DNA from: Apiotrichum sp. Y4204
Taxonomy: Eukaryota; Basidiomycota; Tremellomycetes; Trichosporonales; Trichosporonaceae
NCBI GenBank assembly: GCA_025531455.1
Contig: JAMYHL010000015.1
Span: 434,001-498,000, forward strand
Reading direction: 5' to 3'
DNA: 64,000 nt
How positions within the stretch are numbered: the first letter of the stretch is position 1; each line of letters begins with the position of its first letter. Position numbers and translations under genes: made by a program. Shown piece by piece: positions 22,758 through 34,208 of this stretch. The notes below the pieces were generated by a model that did not search any database, was not told where the DNA came from, and was given only the letters and a program-made list of their open reading frames with translations.

Positions 22758-23446
22758 AGTGAGAGCAGTGAGGGAGTGATTCCGGGGGAGAGAAAGCTCG
22801 GGGCCCGACGCCCAGCTACGTTAATATAATCCGACCCATGGCTATCCGCATCCACGCAGACGGTATCGTCCAAAAAATAAAAACGGAGACGGGGACGGAT
22901 GAGCGCGTGCCGCGGAGTCGGGTCTCCACTCGCCAGGTCCGGCGGCAACGACGACTCGCAAACGTTAACAACACAACAACAATGGTCAGTATAAAGCAGG
23001 AACAAACAACCCAACCTCTCGGCTCGCTCCCCCTGACCAAACCCAGAGTCATCCAGTGACCGCCATACAGTTTACCCGTGCGCGCGGATTTCCGACAAAA
23101 CTCTAATCCTACAGCGCGGGTGGAAGGACGGCGGTGGCGATGAGGGCGGTGTAGGCTGGAGAACGCTCATGGAGCAGTGACGGCTGTGGTCTTGTGGTCT
23201 TGTGAGTCTTGTGAGTCTCTGAGAAATGAAGTGTTTCCGATGGGATTTGATCGTCGAAATGAGTCCTTCGAGGTCAGCTTCCGGCTTTCCAGACTCGGAG
23301 CCGACGGAATGCAGAGAGCGGGATTGCGACGAGGCCACCTGCGCAAAGAGCAGTTTTTAGAGTAGAACATAACCTTGTTCATCATTACTATTAATACCCA
23401 CACTACTAATCACTACTGCTGACTCTCCTTAGATTCGCGTTCTATC
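22758..23446. other. Intergenic between two minus-strand genes
   Basis: This stretch holds the promoter of the secreted protein gene (22758 onward) and the 3' flank of the second permease. I see no open frame with a recognisable domain. A TTATATTAA patch on the minus strand near 22820 may be its TATA region. Confidence 0.4.
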
Positions 23447-25308
23447 CTAAGCATGTCCAGCGTCCATCGACTCGCGGCGCATGTGGGAGAGCGCAGCGGC
23501 CTGGGACGCGCGGCGCTCGCGCTCTTCCGTCCCGACAACGTGACTGTTCGGGAGGTCGCCCTCGTCCTCGCCGACGATTGTCTCCTTGAACTTGCGGGCG
23601 CTGATGCGGCGCTCGAAGAGGACGTCCAGTTCACGGTAGGAGCGGCCCTTCATCTCGGGGAGGCGGAGATATGCCCAGACGGTGCAGAGGAGCGAGAAGA
23701 GGGCCCAGAAAAGACCGGCCTTGGCGCCCCAGTTCCACGCAGTCGGGTTGAGCATGTAGCCGTTGACAATACCCGCCACGATACCGGTGACGTTGTAGGC
23801 GTTACGCGCGAGACCGACAGTCTTGGAGCGGAGACGAGTGGCGGACGTCTCACCGACAATACAGTAGGTGAGGGGACCGACGGTGAAGTCGTAGGCGAAG
23901 ACGTGGATGAGGATGAGAGCGGCCTGGGCCCACTTGGCGCCCGGGTGGTCGACGGCCTTGAACGCAACGGCACCAATGACGATCAAGCAAGCGGTCATGA
24001 ACGCCAGTCCGCCGATGAAGAGCGGGCGGCGACCGGCGTAGGTCAGGGTGACCCACGAGAGACACGTGCCGACAAAGCCCATGCCGGTGACACCGAGGTT
24101 CATCGAGAAGGCGTCGTCCTGGCTGAGACCGGCCTGAGTGAAGAAGTAGACGGGCTGACCACAGAGCTGGGAATGTCAGTAGCCGCCCAGTGCCTGATAT
24201 CTCGATTCTACTCACAACCATACCACAGAGAACCTGGGAGACCCAAGCCATGCACGAGATCTCGGTACGGCGGCGGTCGGTGCCCTTGTAGCAGTCAATG
24301 TAGGTAGATCCGACCTCGTTGGCAAGCTCAATCTCGTTGGTGCGGACCATCATGGCAATGGTGGCGTCGTGGTCGACGTGAGCGGTCTTGCTCGAGAGGC
24401 GCATGACGACCTTCTTGGCCTCCTCGAGACGACCCTTGCGGACGAGGAACCAGGGCGACTCGGGGGCGAAGGTGACGATGAGGATGAGGGGGAGAGGCCA
24501 GGCCCACTGCACAGCGAAGGGAACGCGGTAACCCCAGTGACCGTCGAGCTTGGTCACGCGGCGAAGGATACCGGCACCGATCATCTGTCCGATGATCCAG
24601 CACAGGTTGACGTAGGTGGTGAGGTAGCCGCGGAGGGGAATGGGCGCGACGTCCGAGGCGTACGACACGGCGGATGACGAGAAGGCGCCCCACGGGAGAC
24701 CACAGAGGAGTTCACCAACAAAGAGCATCTTGACGTCCTTGGCGAAGAATACGATAAAGATGAAGCCTGTCAGGGCGACGAGACCGGCTTGCAGAGTGCG
24801 CTTGTAGCCCCAGCGATCCTGAGCCCAAGAAGCGACAAAGATACCGCTGGACGGGTTAGCATCGTGTCGAGGCAGTGACGCGTCCGGAGGCGGCGACTCA
24901 CATGAAACAACCAATGTTGGGCGCCTGCTGGACGGCAGTCTGCCACGAAGCCGAGAGCTGGTACTGCCACTGGCCGTTGACAAAGACGCGCGCTCCGTAG
25001 TGTTCACGGAACTGGTCGAGACCCATAATGTTACCCAGGACCTGTGTGTCGTAGCCTGCCAGTGTCAGTCAACTTTTTCTGAAAAACTCCCCAGAACGCG
25101 TCAGACACTCACCCTCCATGATGATCACGAGGGAGATGGCAAAAGACCAGAATGCGGCGGTGGGGTAGGTCTTGAGCGCCTGCATCAGGCCCATGCTCAT
25201 CTCGGTCTCCTCGGCGCGCATCGCATCGTTGCGGAGGTCGTTCCAGGTAGAGTCTTTGGCGTTCTCTACGTGGGCGGAGACCGCCTTGTCGTCGAACTTC
25301 TCGTCCAT
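23447..25308 (-). CDS. MAL-type MFS sugar permease, second paralogue
   Basis: The start MDEKFDDKAVSAHVENAKD is preferred at 25308 because an upstream in-frame stretch lacks a good context. Introns lie near 24850-24900, 24170-24215 and 25050-25110. The body matches the permease at 16114-17899 segment by segment: PTAAFWSFAISLVIIMEG, ASWAQDRWGYKRTLQAGLVA, PIPLRGYLTTYVNLCWIIG, PESPWFLVRKGRLEEA, ATRLRSKTVGLARNAYNVTG and FERRISARKFKETIVGEDE, and it ends MRRESMDAGHA. Twelve membrane segments are expected. These proteins import alpha-glycosides with protons. The VKWAQ-like changes in the fifth loop separate it from the first copy, so its substrate range may differ. A TATAAAG box lies about 90 bp upstream. 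Confidence 0.85.
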
Positions 25309-25396
25309 GTTGACAGGTGACAGCTGGGTAGTGGTGGTGAAGAACGAGATAAAAAGCTGGTGGAGCAGCTGTATCAGAAACACGAGGTCACGCAGC

Positions 25397-25403
25397 CTTT
25401 ATA
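25397..25403 (-). promoter_or_regulatory. TATA box of the second permease gene
   Basis: TATAAAG on the minus strand lies about 90 bp upstream of the ATG at 25308. Confidence 0.5.
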
Positions 25404-27964
25404 TTCTCCGTCTCGACATTTCCCCAGAGACGGTCGCCAATGTTACCTTGGAGGCCCGTATCGCTTTGGGGCTTCTCCATGGGGCCAACACGTCCAAGAT
25501 CGACATCATAGGCGCTGCCCGCGGTGGTAGGCCGAAATCAGTAAATGACCGCGCTGGATCCTTGCCCGTCCTCGCGAGCGAGATTGCCGCGAGCATGCGG
25601 CAAAGGCTGCTCGGGATGGCGTACTCCCTGCAGCTACAAGCACGAGGCGCGCCGATCCAAGGCTTCTGGACCTGTGCCCTGATGCATGCAGGCCGCAGAG
25701 GAACGGCATCGGTGGCGGCACTGTTCGCTAATCGCTAAACGTCGGGGAGAGCCCGGGTTGGGGCCGAGTGCGTCGGTGGATGGTTGGGCAGGTAACTGAC
25801 CCATTCAAGTTCAGGAACAGTAGAGGTTGTGTCTGACCTGATGCCGCATAATTAGTCTTTGTCGCTCGCTACAACAAGTTTGACGGAGTAATTGGCGCTC
25901 TGACCTCGCTCCACCTCCGGTCCTTGCGGCGTCTCCCGCGCACCATGATGCCGCACCACCTGACGCACCGAGCCCGGAACAGGCCCGAGACTGGGGAAGC
26001 TTGGACATCCAGTGCCAGATGGGGGGGAGCACGCGGGGAGTGCGACGGCAATGATGCCATTCACATACCGTATCCTGGCCCCATGTTTCTTCTTGCGGCC
26101 CGGCTGATTTCCTGGTGATCCTGCCTCTCCCACCAGTCACGTTTCTCGTCTGCCCAAAGTCACGCCCGCGGCTGTAAGCCTACAGTTCAGGCACCTCGAC
26201 AAAACTCTGTATGCTCTCGTGCCAAATACCTCGTCGATCCTACCAGATCGGACTGCGCTGCTCGATCTGTGGCCTGTGGCCTGTGGGATGTTTGGACACA
26301 ACGCAGAATAAACGGTCGTTACGTTAAATCGGGACTCGCTAAAATATCGCGTCTGTTGCGGCGGGTAGTGAGGCGTTGGTTCGCATCTACGGCCGTGTAG
26401 CGCACGGTGACGATCATATGATCTCAATGGCGCTCAACACGACTGGTGTCGCATGTGCTACCCTCCTGTCGTCTCGCAATAGCTCAATTCCTCTGCGGTG
26501 AAACAAAGCGGGTGACGAATCTAATCATCCCAGAGATAGCTCTGTTCACTCCAGCACTATTCTCGCCTTTCCGGCAAAAAGTCCATTCTCCTATGGCATA
26601 CGACGGACGCACGCGGCCGGCGGCGAGGACAATGGAATGGCAGAATTGGCCGAGGAGGTGTGGAGCGGGCAACTGTCGGCTGTCAGAGCCGTACCCGTGC
26701 CGTGTTTGTCTGCTCGATCTGCTCGCGAGACAGGTGGACGCGGCTAAAAGCGGCAGAAATAAACCTTAGCACTTTGGCCTCAGGCCCCAGGCACATCCAC
26801 TCTTGGCCATCAGCAGTTCCCCAGGAATCTCCCAGTTCTGCAGAGTAATTGGCCGAGCACGCGAGCTGGAAAAGTGCTTGGCACAATGGGATCATGGCAA
26901 ATTAAACCTCGACCTCAAGAAATGTAAACCTTGGCGAGCGTAATGAGCTCCCAGAACGAAACCCCAGCGTCCAGATTCGAGAGCCAAGAGACTGTAATCC
27001 ACTGAAGCCAAGCCATCATGCCCCCCATCTCGGCTGTCCACGGGGGCGGCTTGGGCCGCCACCGCGCCGAGTTCGCTGTCGCGCCGGTGCGGGCCTCAGG
27101 CCCACTACTCGCAAACAATGGTGCCTGGTCTGTTCACTCCCGCCTCGGTCCCCAAGCGGTCGGTGCAGGTCGGCGAGCCTCCGAGACAGCCATGCGGCGC
27201 GGGCCGAGGCGCTAGGAGTAGTCACTGTGGCTGAGAAACGCATGGCTCAGTCACCAGGATATGCAGGATACCAAGTCGATGAGGACGCAGACGAGCCTGA
27301 TGACGATGAACAGTGGCCATTCGACGCGAAGCACGCTCGGCCGAGTCCCTGTGCATCCCAACATCGGTGCGTCGGCCTGGGCCCGAACTACCAGGACACT
27401 TGAGCATCGTACATGTGCTCACCATGGGCTCCGGCGAACTTATTTCTTTCTCGGGCGATGGGTAACTACGCGAACTTGTCAGGAAAGCAACAGTACGCGA
27501 ACCTCGTCAGGACAGGAAGCGGAATGTCGTCGCGCTGCCGTCTTCGAACTTGCTCGATCTCGGTCTCGATTGCAAGCGCGTCCTGAGCTTAACGAACCAC
27601 TATCCATGTTTCATCATCTGGGCCTTGTTGGGCGGCGACATTAACACAGACCGCAAGCGACATTCGAGTGTCTCTGAATGGTGAGCTCGCTGTGGACATC
27701 AAGCGAGCATACCGCGGATCAAGCCATTGCTATTCCTGCGGACACGGGAGCCATTTTGGGCCTCGCGACAGGGCGGCCACTTTCGCTGCCGAGCTTCCAG
27801 CTTCCAACAGCAACCGTGCTTTATTTGGTTCTTTCAAGCCCGAGGCCCCTGTTCTGACTATTGTTCTGACCTCCTGAGCTCATGCATAACTCACAGTAGG
27901 GTTGCTGTTCTACTGCGCTTGGTATGTCTGGTCTCTTCCATTCGAAGTTTCCCCGTGGCTTCTA

Positions 27965-27976
27965 GTGGGGCCCCAC
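27965..27976. promoter_or_regulatory. Perfect 12-bp palindrome GTGGGGCCCCAC
   Basis: The palindrome lies 131 bp upstream of the decarboxylase ATG, and a second GTGGGGCACCCC-like half-palindrome starts at 27992. It could be a binding site for a dimeric or zinc-finger regulator, but no known consensus fits closely. Confidence 0.35.
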
Positions 27977-28106
27977 AATCATCCACAGAGTGTGGGGCAC
28001 CCCAGATCGCCTTCTGATCGGTCTGCTAAGCGCCTTGGGTCCCCACAGATCCATCGACTCTGGAGATGTGTATCAGTATACTCTTCACTCCTCTCATCAT
28101 CTGAGC

Positions 28107-29812
28107 ATGTCCGACGCGACAGACTTTGGCGCGCTCCTCGAATCCGTCGCCTCACACCTCGCAGAGCGCGATGCGGCCCTCAACACGCTGCCAGTAACGC
28201 CCACACCGGACGCGGTACGCGCCGCTGTCGCCGCCCTTCCTACGACTCTGCCGGATACAGGCCTGGGAACAGCAGCCACACTTACATATCTCCGGGAAAC
28301 CCTTCTTCCAGGCTGCCTGACCGCGCAGAATGGGCCGCGGTACTTTGGCTTCGTGACTGGCGGAGTTACGCCGGCGGCGCAGCTCGCGGACATCCTTGGG
28401 TCGGGGTACGACGAGAATGTCCAGGTCACGCTTCCCGACACGTCGGCCGCGACTGCTGTCGAGAGCCGCACCCTCGACCTCGTTCTTGACCTCCTCGAGA
28501 TACCTCGCGAGACGTTTGCGGGGCGCACGCTCACGACCGGCGCGACGGGCTCAAACGTGCTTGGCATGGGTGGGTGCATGCTTTATCAAGGCTCACAGAA
28601 CAGCGTGCGCGCGCGACTTTCTGTACGCTCACAACCCGCATCTACCCCCATCATACAACTACGCCCAGGAGGGCCCGCCCAGCGCAGCCGACTTTCCGGG
28701 CCTGCCCTCGCCGCCGATCGTGATTCTCTCGCTGCACCCGCACTTCTCGGTACTCAAGGCGGCCGCGCTCGTCGGCCTCGGGGCCGGCCCGCGCGTCGTC
28801 CAGCCCCTCAATCCCGATGAGGACGAGCTTACCGTAGATCTCGAGAACCTTGAGGCGCGCCTCCAGCAGGAGAAGAGTGTGGGTCGCGGCGTGATTGTGT
28901 CGTATGGCCTGGGCGAGGTGAATACCGGCGCGTTCGGGTCGGGGTTACCGGAAATTGCGGGGTTGTGTAAGCAGTACGGCGCATGGCTCCATGTCGATGC
29001 CGGTAGGTTGTGGGAGTTCTCGAACTGATTTGTTCTAATCACAGCGTTTGGCGGCTTTGCCGGCGTCGTTCCGGAGATGAAGCACCTCGTCGACGGCATG
29101 GACCTGGCCGACTCGTTGACATTGGATGGTGAGCTAACTCCGCTCAGAGATGTGAGCTCATGACAGGCCACAAGTGGCTGAACGTCCCGTACGACTGTGG
29201 CATCTTCTTTACGCGCTCCAAGACAGCTCTTCCTAGCCTTCTTGGACCCGCAGCATCCAACGCGCCGGCATACCTCTCGGCCTCACCCTCGACGTCGGCC
29301 GCGCCCGCCGCTGGAGGCGTGGACCACGCCCTCGTCCCGAGCCCGCTGTATGTCAACATCGAGAACTCGCGGAGGTTCCGCGCGCTTCCCCTCTTTGCGA
29401 GCTTGATGTCTCTCGGCCGCGAGGGGTATGCAGGTGAGTATTCAGTCAGCGTCAACAGCTGAACGCTAGACATTATTCGGGGCAACTGTGCGTTTGCACG
29501 GCGCGTCGCTTCCTACATCCACACGCATCCGGCCTACGAGCTCCTAAACGTCACCGGTGACCCGGACCCCACAGTCGTCCCCCTCAATATTGTGCTCTTC
29601 TCCGGTGCGCCAGGCTCGCGCTTCCCGCCCCACAGGGAAGGGTCGTCGGCGCGCCTCACGGCCGCGATTAACGCGTCGCGCAAGATGTACGTTACCGGCA
29701 CGCGGTGGGGTGGCGTCGGGGGCGTGCGCCTCGCGGTGAGTAATTGGCGCACGACCGATGCGGACTGGGAGATTGTGAAGGAGGTGCTGGACTTTGTGGC
29801 TCGGGAGGGCTA
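28107..29812 (+). CDS. Group II PLP-dependent decarboxylase (aromatic/diaminobutyrate-like)
   Basis: The ATG at 28107 gives MSDATDFGALLESVASHLAE; an in-frame ATG at 27990 would add 39 residues of poor quality. Introns lie near 28574-28607, 29002-29043, 29128-29164 and 29433-29470. The order of blocks is that of the aromatic decarboxylase fold: NGPRYFGFVTGGVTPAAQLA, LTTGATGSNVLGM, then ACARDFLYAHNPHLPP, HPHFSVLKAAALVGLG, NTGAFGSGLPEIAGLCKQYG, WLHVDAAFGGFAG and the PLP-binding Lys in GHKWLNVPYDCG. The tail has GTRWGGVGGVRLAVSNW. The family removes CO2 from amino acids such as tyrosine, tryptophan, glutamate or diaminobutyrate; the exact substrate is not evident. It is probably a soluble cytosolic enzyme of about 480 residues. 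Confidence 0.85.
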
Positions 29813-29960
29813 GATGTGCTGTGCTGTCCGGTCTGGATATAAAATCGGAAAGGGGAAGATAATGACCACCATCCAGTGTGGAGCCAGTAGAATACAGTTC
29901 ATGTGCTATGTATATACACCAGGATCGTACAGAACGGCTGCGGAATATACAGAACAGAGA

Positions 29961-31226
29961 TCAGCGGCCCACGCCCTCATATTCTGGGGGATGGGCGAGG
30001 AGGAGGCGCTCACGATCTGAAAGCGACGCTTCCCATTCATCAAACGTCGGCGTCGAGATGCGTGAGATGGTATCGAGCTGATGCTCATACGAGTCATAAG
30101 GCAGCGTGCGCTGGGCGCCGGTATGGATGCCGTTGTGCCAAGATGCGTGGCCGGGCGCAAAGTCCCGCGCCGAGTGGATGAACGCCGGAATACTTTCCCT
30201 CGCCGCTTTGAGTACGTCCTCAGGCCGGGGGTCCACGAGCTCCAACCCAAGCGTCGAGCGATGCACGTTCTCGAGGCCGACGATCTGGAGCCGCGCCGTG
30301 GCGATATTACACAGAAACCCAGTCAGGAGGTCCGTAAAGATGCCCACCGGGCGCGTTAGATGGCCCACCGATTCTGTCGGGCCGTCAAAGCGGCACGGCG
30401 CGAGGACGATCACGATGGACTGTATCTCCTCTGGCACCTTGATATTGATATCGGCCATGGAGACGGGGACGTACGGGTCGTACGCGAGGTGGAGGATGTA
30501 CGCGCGGCACGGGGGCACCTCGATCGACGCGCCGGGCCAGAACCAGTGCGGGTCGTACTGGGACTCCATGATACAGAGGTAGTCGACATAAGTGTCTGCG
30601 CTGATCCACGGGCTTGCCGCGCCCTCGAGCGCGTTCCGCCGACGGGCAATCAGCGGAGCGCGGAGTAATGGCGCGATGAGGCGTGATGCCGAACGCAGCG
30701 TGTCCTCCCCCGTCGTCGCGTCATCGAAGCCGTCGTCGTAAAACTCGTGCATCACATTCTGCACGTCGTCCGTCACGGTGCGTGCTGTTGATCCGCGGTA
30801 CTTCTTCTCTAGCGAGTCACCGAAATCCACCACGCGGACAATGGCAAGCTGGCGCGCCCGCGCAGCTTGGCGGACGGCGCGGCGCGCTCCGGGATGCTCG
30901 GCCGATTGCCAGGGTAAGAACGGGAGGCGGGGGAATGGGGAAGTGGGGGCACGCAGCTCAATGTCCCGACACCGTGCAGGGGGCATGGTAGCTACGACAT
31001 GGTGGAAAAGCCGCGCGTCTGCAAACTCGAGGTATTCTCGCGATGTGGAGCGCATGCTGAGCAGCTCGGAGAGCGGGAGGTAGCTGAAGATGGCGCGGAC
31101 AATGTGCGGGAAGCTCATGTGGTCCAGGTACGTTCTTGTGCAGTCGTGCGTGTGTTTCCGCGTGCGGGCGGCTGCGGCCCTGCCTGCGCCTGAGGCGGAG
31201 AAGACTCGCTTCCCCGGAGTTTGCAT
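29961..31226 (-). CDS. F-box-type protein of unknown target
   Basis: A single exon of 421 codons starts MQTPGKRVFSASGAGRAA; the open frame extends upstream to 31406 but with poor context. An F-box-like stretch (DHMSFPHIVRAIFSYLPLSE followed by LLSMRSTSREYLEFADARLF) comes after about 30 residues. The rest has features such as VVDFGDSLEKKYRGS, DVQNVMHEFYDDGFDD and SIVIVLAPCRFDG, but no known domain. Proteins with an F-box-like start and a diverse remainder are abundant in this fungal order, by general knowledge. If the F-box is functional, it would bind Skp1 and present targets to an SCF ligase. The target is unknown. It is convergent with the decarboxylase gene. Confidence 0.6.
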   Translation of the reverse strand: MQTPGKRVFSASGAGRAAAARTRKHTHDCTRTYLDHMSFPHIVRAIFSYLPLSELLSMRSTSREYLEFADARLFHHVVATMPPARCRDIELRAPTSPFPRLPFLPWQSAEHPGARRAVRQAARARQLAIVRVVDFGDSLEKKYRGSTARTVTDDVQNVMHEFYDDGFDDATTGEDTLRSASRLIAPLLRAPLIARRRNALEGAASPWISADTYVDYLCIMESQYDPHWFWPGASIEVPPCRAYILHLAYDPYVPVSMADINIKVPEEIQSIVIVLAPCRFDGPTESVGHLTRPVGIFTDLLTGFLCNIATARLQIVGLENVHRSTLGLELVDPRPEDVLKAARESIPAFIHSARDFAPGHASWHNGIHTGAQRTLPYDSYEHQLDTISRISTPTFDEWEASLSDRERLLLAHPPEYEGVGR

Positions 31227-31408
31227 TGAAATGGGTGTTATTGATGGAGGAGTGGAGACGGTGCAGAGAGAGTGGGGAGTGTGGAGTGTGGGCAACATTA
31301 ACTGTTGGAGCAGTAGAAGTGCGTCATCAGCTGATGAACAACATGGACTTGCGCGACTCGGGCGCTCACGCGACACTCGTCGTTCTCGTGTTCTTCTCAT
31401 GGCCAAAA

Positions 31409-31418
31409 GTCACGTGAT
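31409..31418. promoter_or_regulatory. CACGTG element upstream of the F-box-type gene
   Basis: GTCACGTGAT is identical to the element at 8151-8160. It lies about 185 bp upstream of the chosen ATG of the minus-strand F-box-type gene. Confidence 0.35.
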
Positions 31419-31726
31419 TCCACAACAGACATGAACGTTTCGTGTTTCGTATGCTCCAGCGCTCTTTTGGCGACAGAATTACCAAGCAAATCATCATCTT
31501 GGGCATTCGAGAGAGACTATTGAGAGACCAAGATCCTACGACAATGCTGGTTCCAAGTCTCAGCTCGTCGGCAAAAGCCAGCCCAAGGAAGCTGCTGCTG
31601 CATCTCGGGGCTTCACACTCGCACAGCCGTGAACACACAGTCGACCAAATGAGAGTGCTTGCAAACGCCTTCAGCTACGACATCAAGTACAGCCGGTGTT
31701 GAAACGGGCGGTACATCATTCGCTAT

Positions 31727-31999
31727 TTACGCCCACTTGACCTCGCGCTCGTCGACATGGGCGGTAGTCTCGCCGTCGTCGCCGTAGAAAATAACTGTGC
31801 GCCTGTCGTTGTTGGGCTCGGGCTCGGGTTCGGGCTCGGGATACGCGTCGCGTCGCTGGGCTCCGCCCTTGTTGTCCCATTTAATGGAATTCTCGTCGAC
31901 TTCGAGGGTGGTCTTGCCGTCGTCGTCGTAGAAGATGATGTTGGCGGTGGCGGTAAGTGCTAGGACGGCCATGAGGAGGAGAGTGAGGGTAGTCTTCAT
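31727..31999 (-). CDS. Small secreted precursor with two FY-DDG-TT repeats (FYGDDG family A)
   Basis: A single exon encodes 90 residues. Residues 1-19 (MKTTLTLLLMAVLALTATA) form a signal peptide. Residues 20-41 contain FYDDDGKTTLEVDE..SIKW, and residues 69-89 contain FYGDDGETTAHVDE..VKW, a clear internal repeat. The two copies are joined by a linker with dibasic RR at 49-50 and at 66-67, which are candidate Kex2 cleavage sites; between them lies DAYPEPEPEPEP (residues 51-62), a run of X-Ala and X-Pro pairs that Ste13-type dipeptidases remove in yeast pheromone precursors. I infer that the mature products would be two related acidic peptides. No cysteine is present. The gene has no homologue that I can name. 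Confidence 0.65.
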   Translation of the reverse strand: MKTTLTLLLMAVLALTATANIIFYDDDGKTTLEVDENSIKWDNKGGAQRRDAYPEPEPEPEPNNDRRTVIFYGDDGETTAHVDEREVKWA

Positions 32000-33236
32000 G
32001 GTCGGAGGGATGGGGCCTGGTTGGGTTTAGTTGGGTCTGGTTGGTGGTCGTGAGCGAGTTGGAGATGGTCCTGATGGGTGTGGAGTGCGGTACGGTGGGC
32101 TCATTGTGTTATACGTCCTCTGCACCAAACAGCTATTATCCCCAGGTCGAGAGCTAGCTTCACATCAAGGAGCATACAAGCCTCGTCATCCCTATCAGAA
32201 CAATGCCAAGGACGCGGTTTACAGTTCCGCTGGACTTCAAACGCGTGACCGCGAAGAGTAACTGGGAACAGCGCACTGATCTGGTCACGCGTCCGATAGT
32301 GAGGACACGAAGTCAAACCCACAATGTCAAGACAAGATCGACAACAACTCTGCTTTGCATGTCCAGCGGAAACCATATAATGCGTCCTTGACACTGTACG
32401 CTCTGCTCTTCCCGGCCTGACAACTACATCGTCTTCACGACGTCAAGCGAACATACTCAATCCGCCGGAGATCGTCACTCTGGTCCACATCTGGAACGAG
32501 TCGACTGTAAGTACCCGACAGTTTGTATCATCGCCAACCTCGCAGCTCGGCAACTCACGCGCGGAGACCCGCACAGCGCGAAACCTTGTTCCACGCCTGG
32601 AGATCCTCACCTCACGGCCGGATTCCAGAATTCCGCGCCTGTAAGAAGTTTTGCAGGGCGGCAGCGGGATTTACGTTATGGTTCATTTTGTCGTACCCAA
32701 GCGGTGTCGCCAAGCAGGAACCACCAGTGCACTTGATGGATCACGCGTGAGTTTTGACTTGGGCCTCAACTCCAGCAGTTCCGTGCACACTTGGAGGATT
32801 CCAGTGCTTAGTGAGCTCTACGTTCGCGCATTGCCATCAAACCTTTTGATGTTTTTACTGCTACAGTGATTTGCAAGCGGAATCAAGACTTGCCAAGGCA
32901 TCTTCTCTCATCCACCAGTTGGCGGCCGACACATATCGGGAGGGCGAAGGCACAGTCAGCACCGAACGGAACTACAAAGCGTTCAGTCTGCACAGCCTGC
33001 GATAGCAGCGCATCAGTCACTCGTCGGTGTGACGATGATTCATGGCGCATCACTCAAGTCAGCCGTCGAAAGGTAATGCGTCCGGACTGGTCGGGCATCT
33101 CCGACCCCACAGCAAAGCCTATGGCAATGTAATGGGCCCAGTCACAGTCCACAATGTCGTTGATACAGAAACCGCCGGCACCGCTATCAGCCCAATGCGC
33201 TAATCTTATCTCGCGGATCCGCGTTGTGGTGTGGCC

Positions 33237-33278
33237 GTGGCAGTGGCAGTGGCAGTGGCAGTGGCAGTGGCAGTGGCA
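33237..33278 (+). repeat. (GTGGCA)7 hexanucleotide repeat
   Basis: Seven perfect copies of GTGGCA in a row, preceded by one imperfect GTGGCC copy. Confidence 0.9.
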
Positions 33279-34064
33279 GTGATGATATCTCCGTTGGGTC
33301 CACATACAATCACGTCGTCCGCGGCGGGGCGTAAACTTCATAGCGGTCAGGCTCGAGGAAAATGACAGGGAGCATGTTCCGCTGGACGCCGGGACGACAT
33401 CAATGTTGACAGTCAGCATGGTGCAATGGAGCGGAACTCGCTGCCAAGACAATGCAAGCAACATCTTGCAAACTATTGCCTGCGGATCGTGGAGCCCGGA
33501 AAGCGGTTCACGACGGTCGGGACTATCTGATCCACAGTATCAACTATCTTTTGCGTATCTATCAGGCTAGGAGCTTCGCTGGACTTTGCTGCGATCCCGA
33601 CGTGCCCAAGACACACGCGTTCTACGTTGATCATCAGAGAGGCCGCAGTATGGGAACGCCAATTGAAGGCAGACGACGTGCTTTCCGTCGATCCGATTCT
33701 GGCTGTCTTGTCCTCCATGGCGGTCGATGGCTCTCCGGTATTCTGTCCAGAGCCCTCCTGCTCACTCGAGGAGAGCACTTATTGTTTCGCACACCACATG
33801 AAGCTCAGAACACCTCGCAGGACGTTGGAATCGTCGAGCAGCGACGGAAGCGCCATAACCTTCACAGTAGTCAACGTTGTCAACAATGGAGAGCAAACTA
33901 GCGGAACGACGGAAGTCGCTACACACCATTATCGTTCGAAACGAGGTTGGATGACTACGAGCGCTTTATGCCAGCTCTCCCATGGGGGTCCTCATGAGCG
34001 ACTCTATGGCCATCCTCATGGAAAGTCGCACTTGAACATTTCGACGAACAGTCACTCTGAAAGA

Positions 34065-34072
34065 TATATAAA
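34065..34072 (+). promoter_or_regulatory. TATA box of the FYGDDG family B gene
   Basis: TATATAAA lies 144 bp upstream of the ATG at 34209, with an A/C-rich leader between. The consensus TATA fits strong or inducible expression. Confidence 0.6.
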
Positions 34073-34208
34073 GAGGGGGTCTGGATGACTTTTGAAGACC
34101 ATCAACAACAGCTCCCCTCCACTCCACAACAACAGCACTACTCGAGTCCCCGCGACCGACCACTACTACAACCAACCAAACCAACCAGCCCAACCAACAA
34201 AATCCACA

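Larger units (their letters stand above)
25309..28106. other. 2.8-kb region without a recognisable gene
   Basis: I read all six frames and found only short, unbiased open frames with no known domain. The right end is the promoter of the decarboxylase gene and contains the palindrome GTGGGGCCCCAC at 27965-27976. There is no sign of a transposase, reverse transcriptase or tandem repeat. Confidence 0.5.
32000..34208. other. Intergenic region between the two FYGDDG precursor genes
   Basis: About 2.2 kb separates two divergent small-precursor genes. It includes a (GTGGCA)7 repeat at 33237-33278 and a TATA box at 34065-34072. Short frames exist in every direction, but none has a signal peptide or a recognisable domain. 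No additional FYGDDG copy is visible in this stretch. Confidence 0.5.

Noticed and set aside
33452..34088. Overlapping plus-strand open frames of 149 and 153 codons
   Set aside because: No domain, no codon bias, and they run across the promoter of the FYGDDG family B gene.
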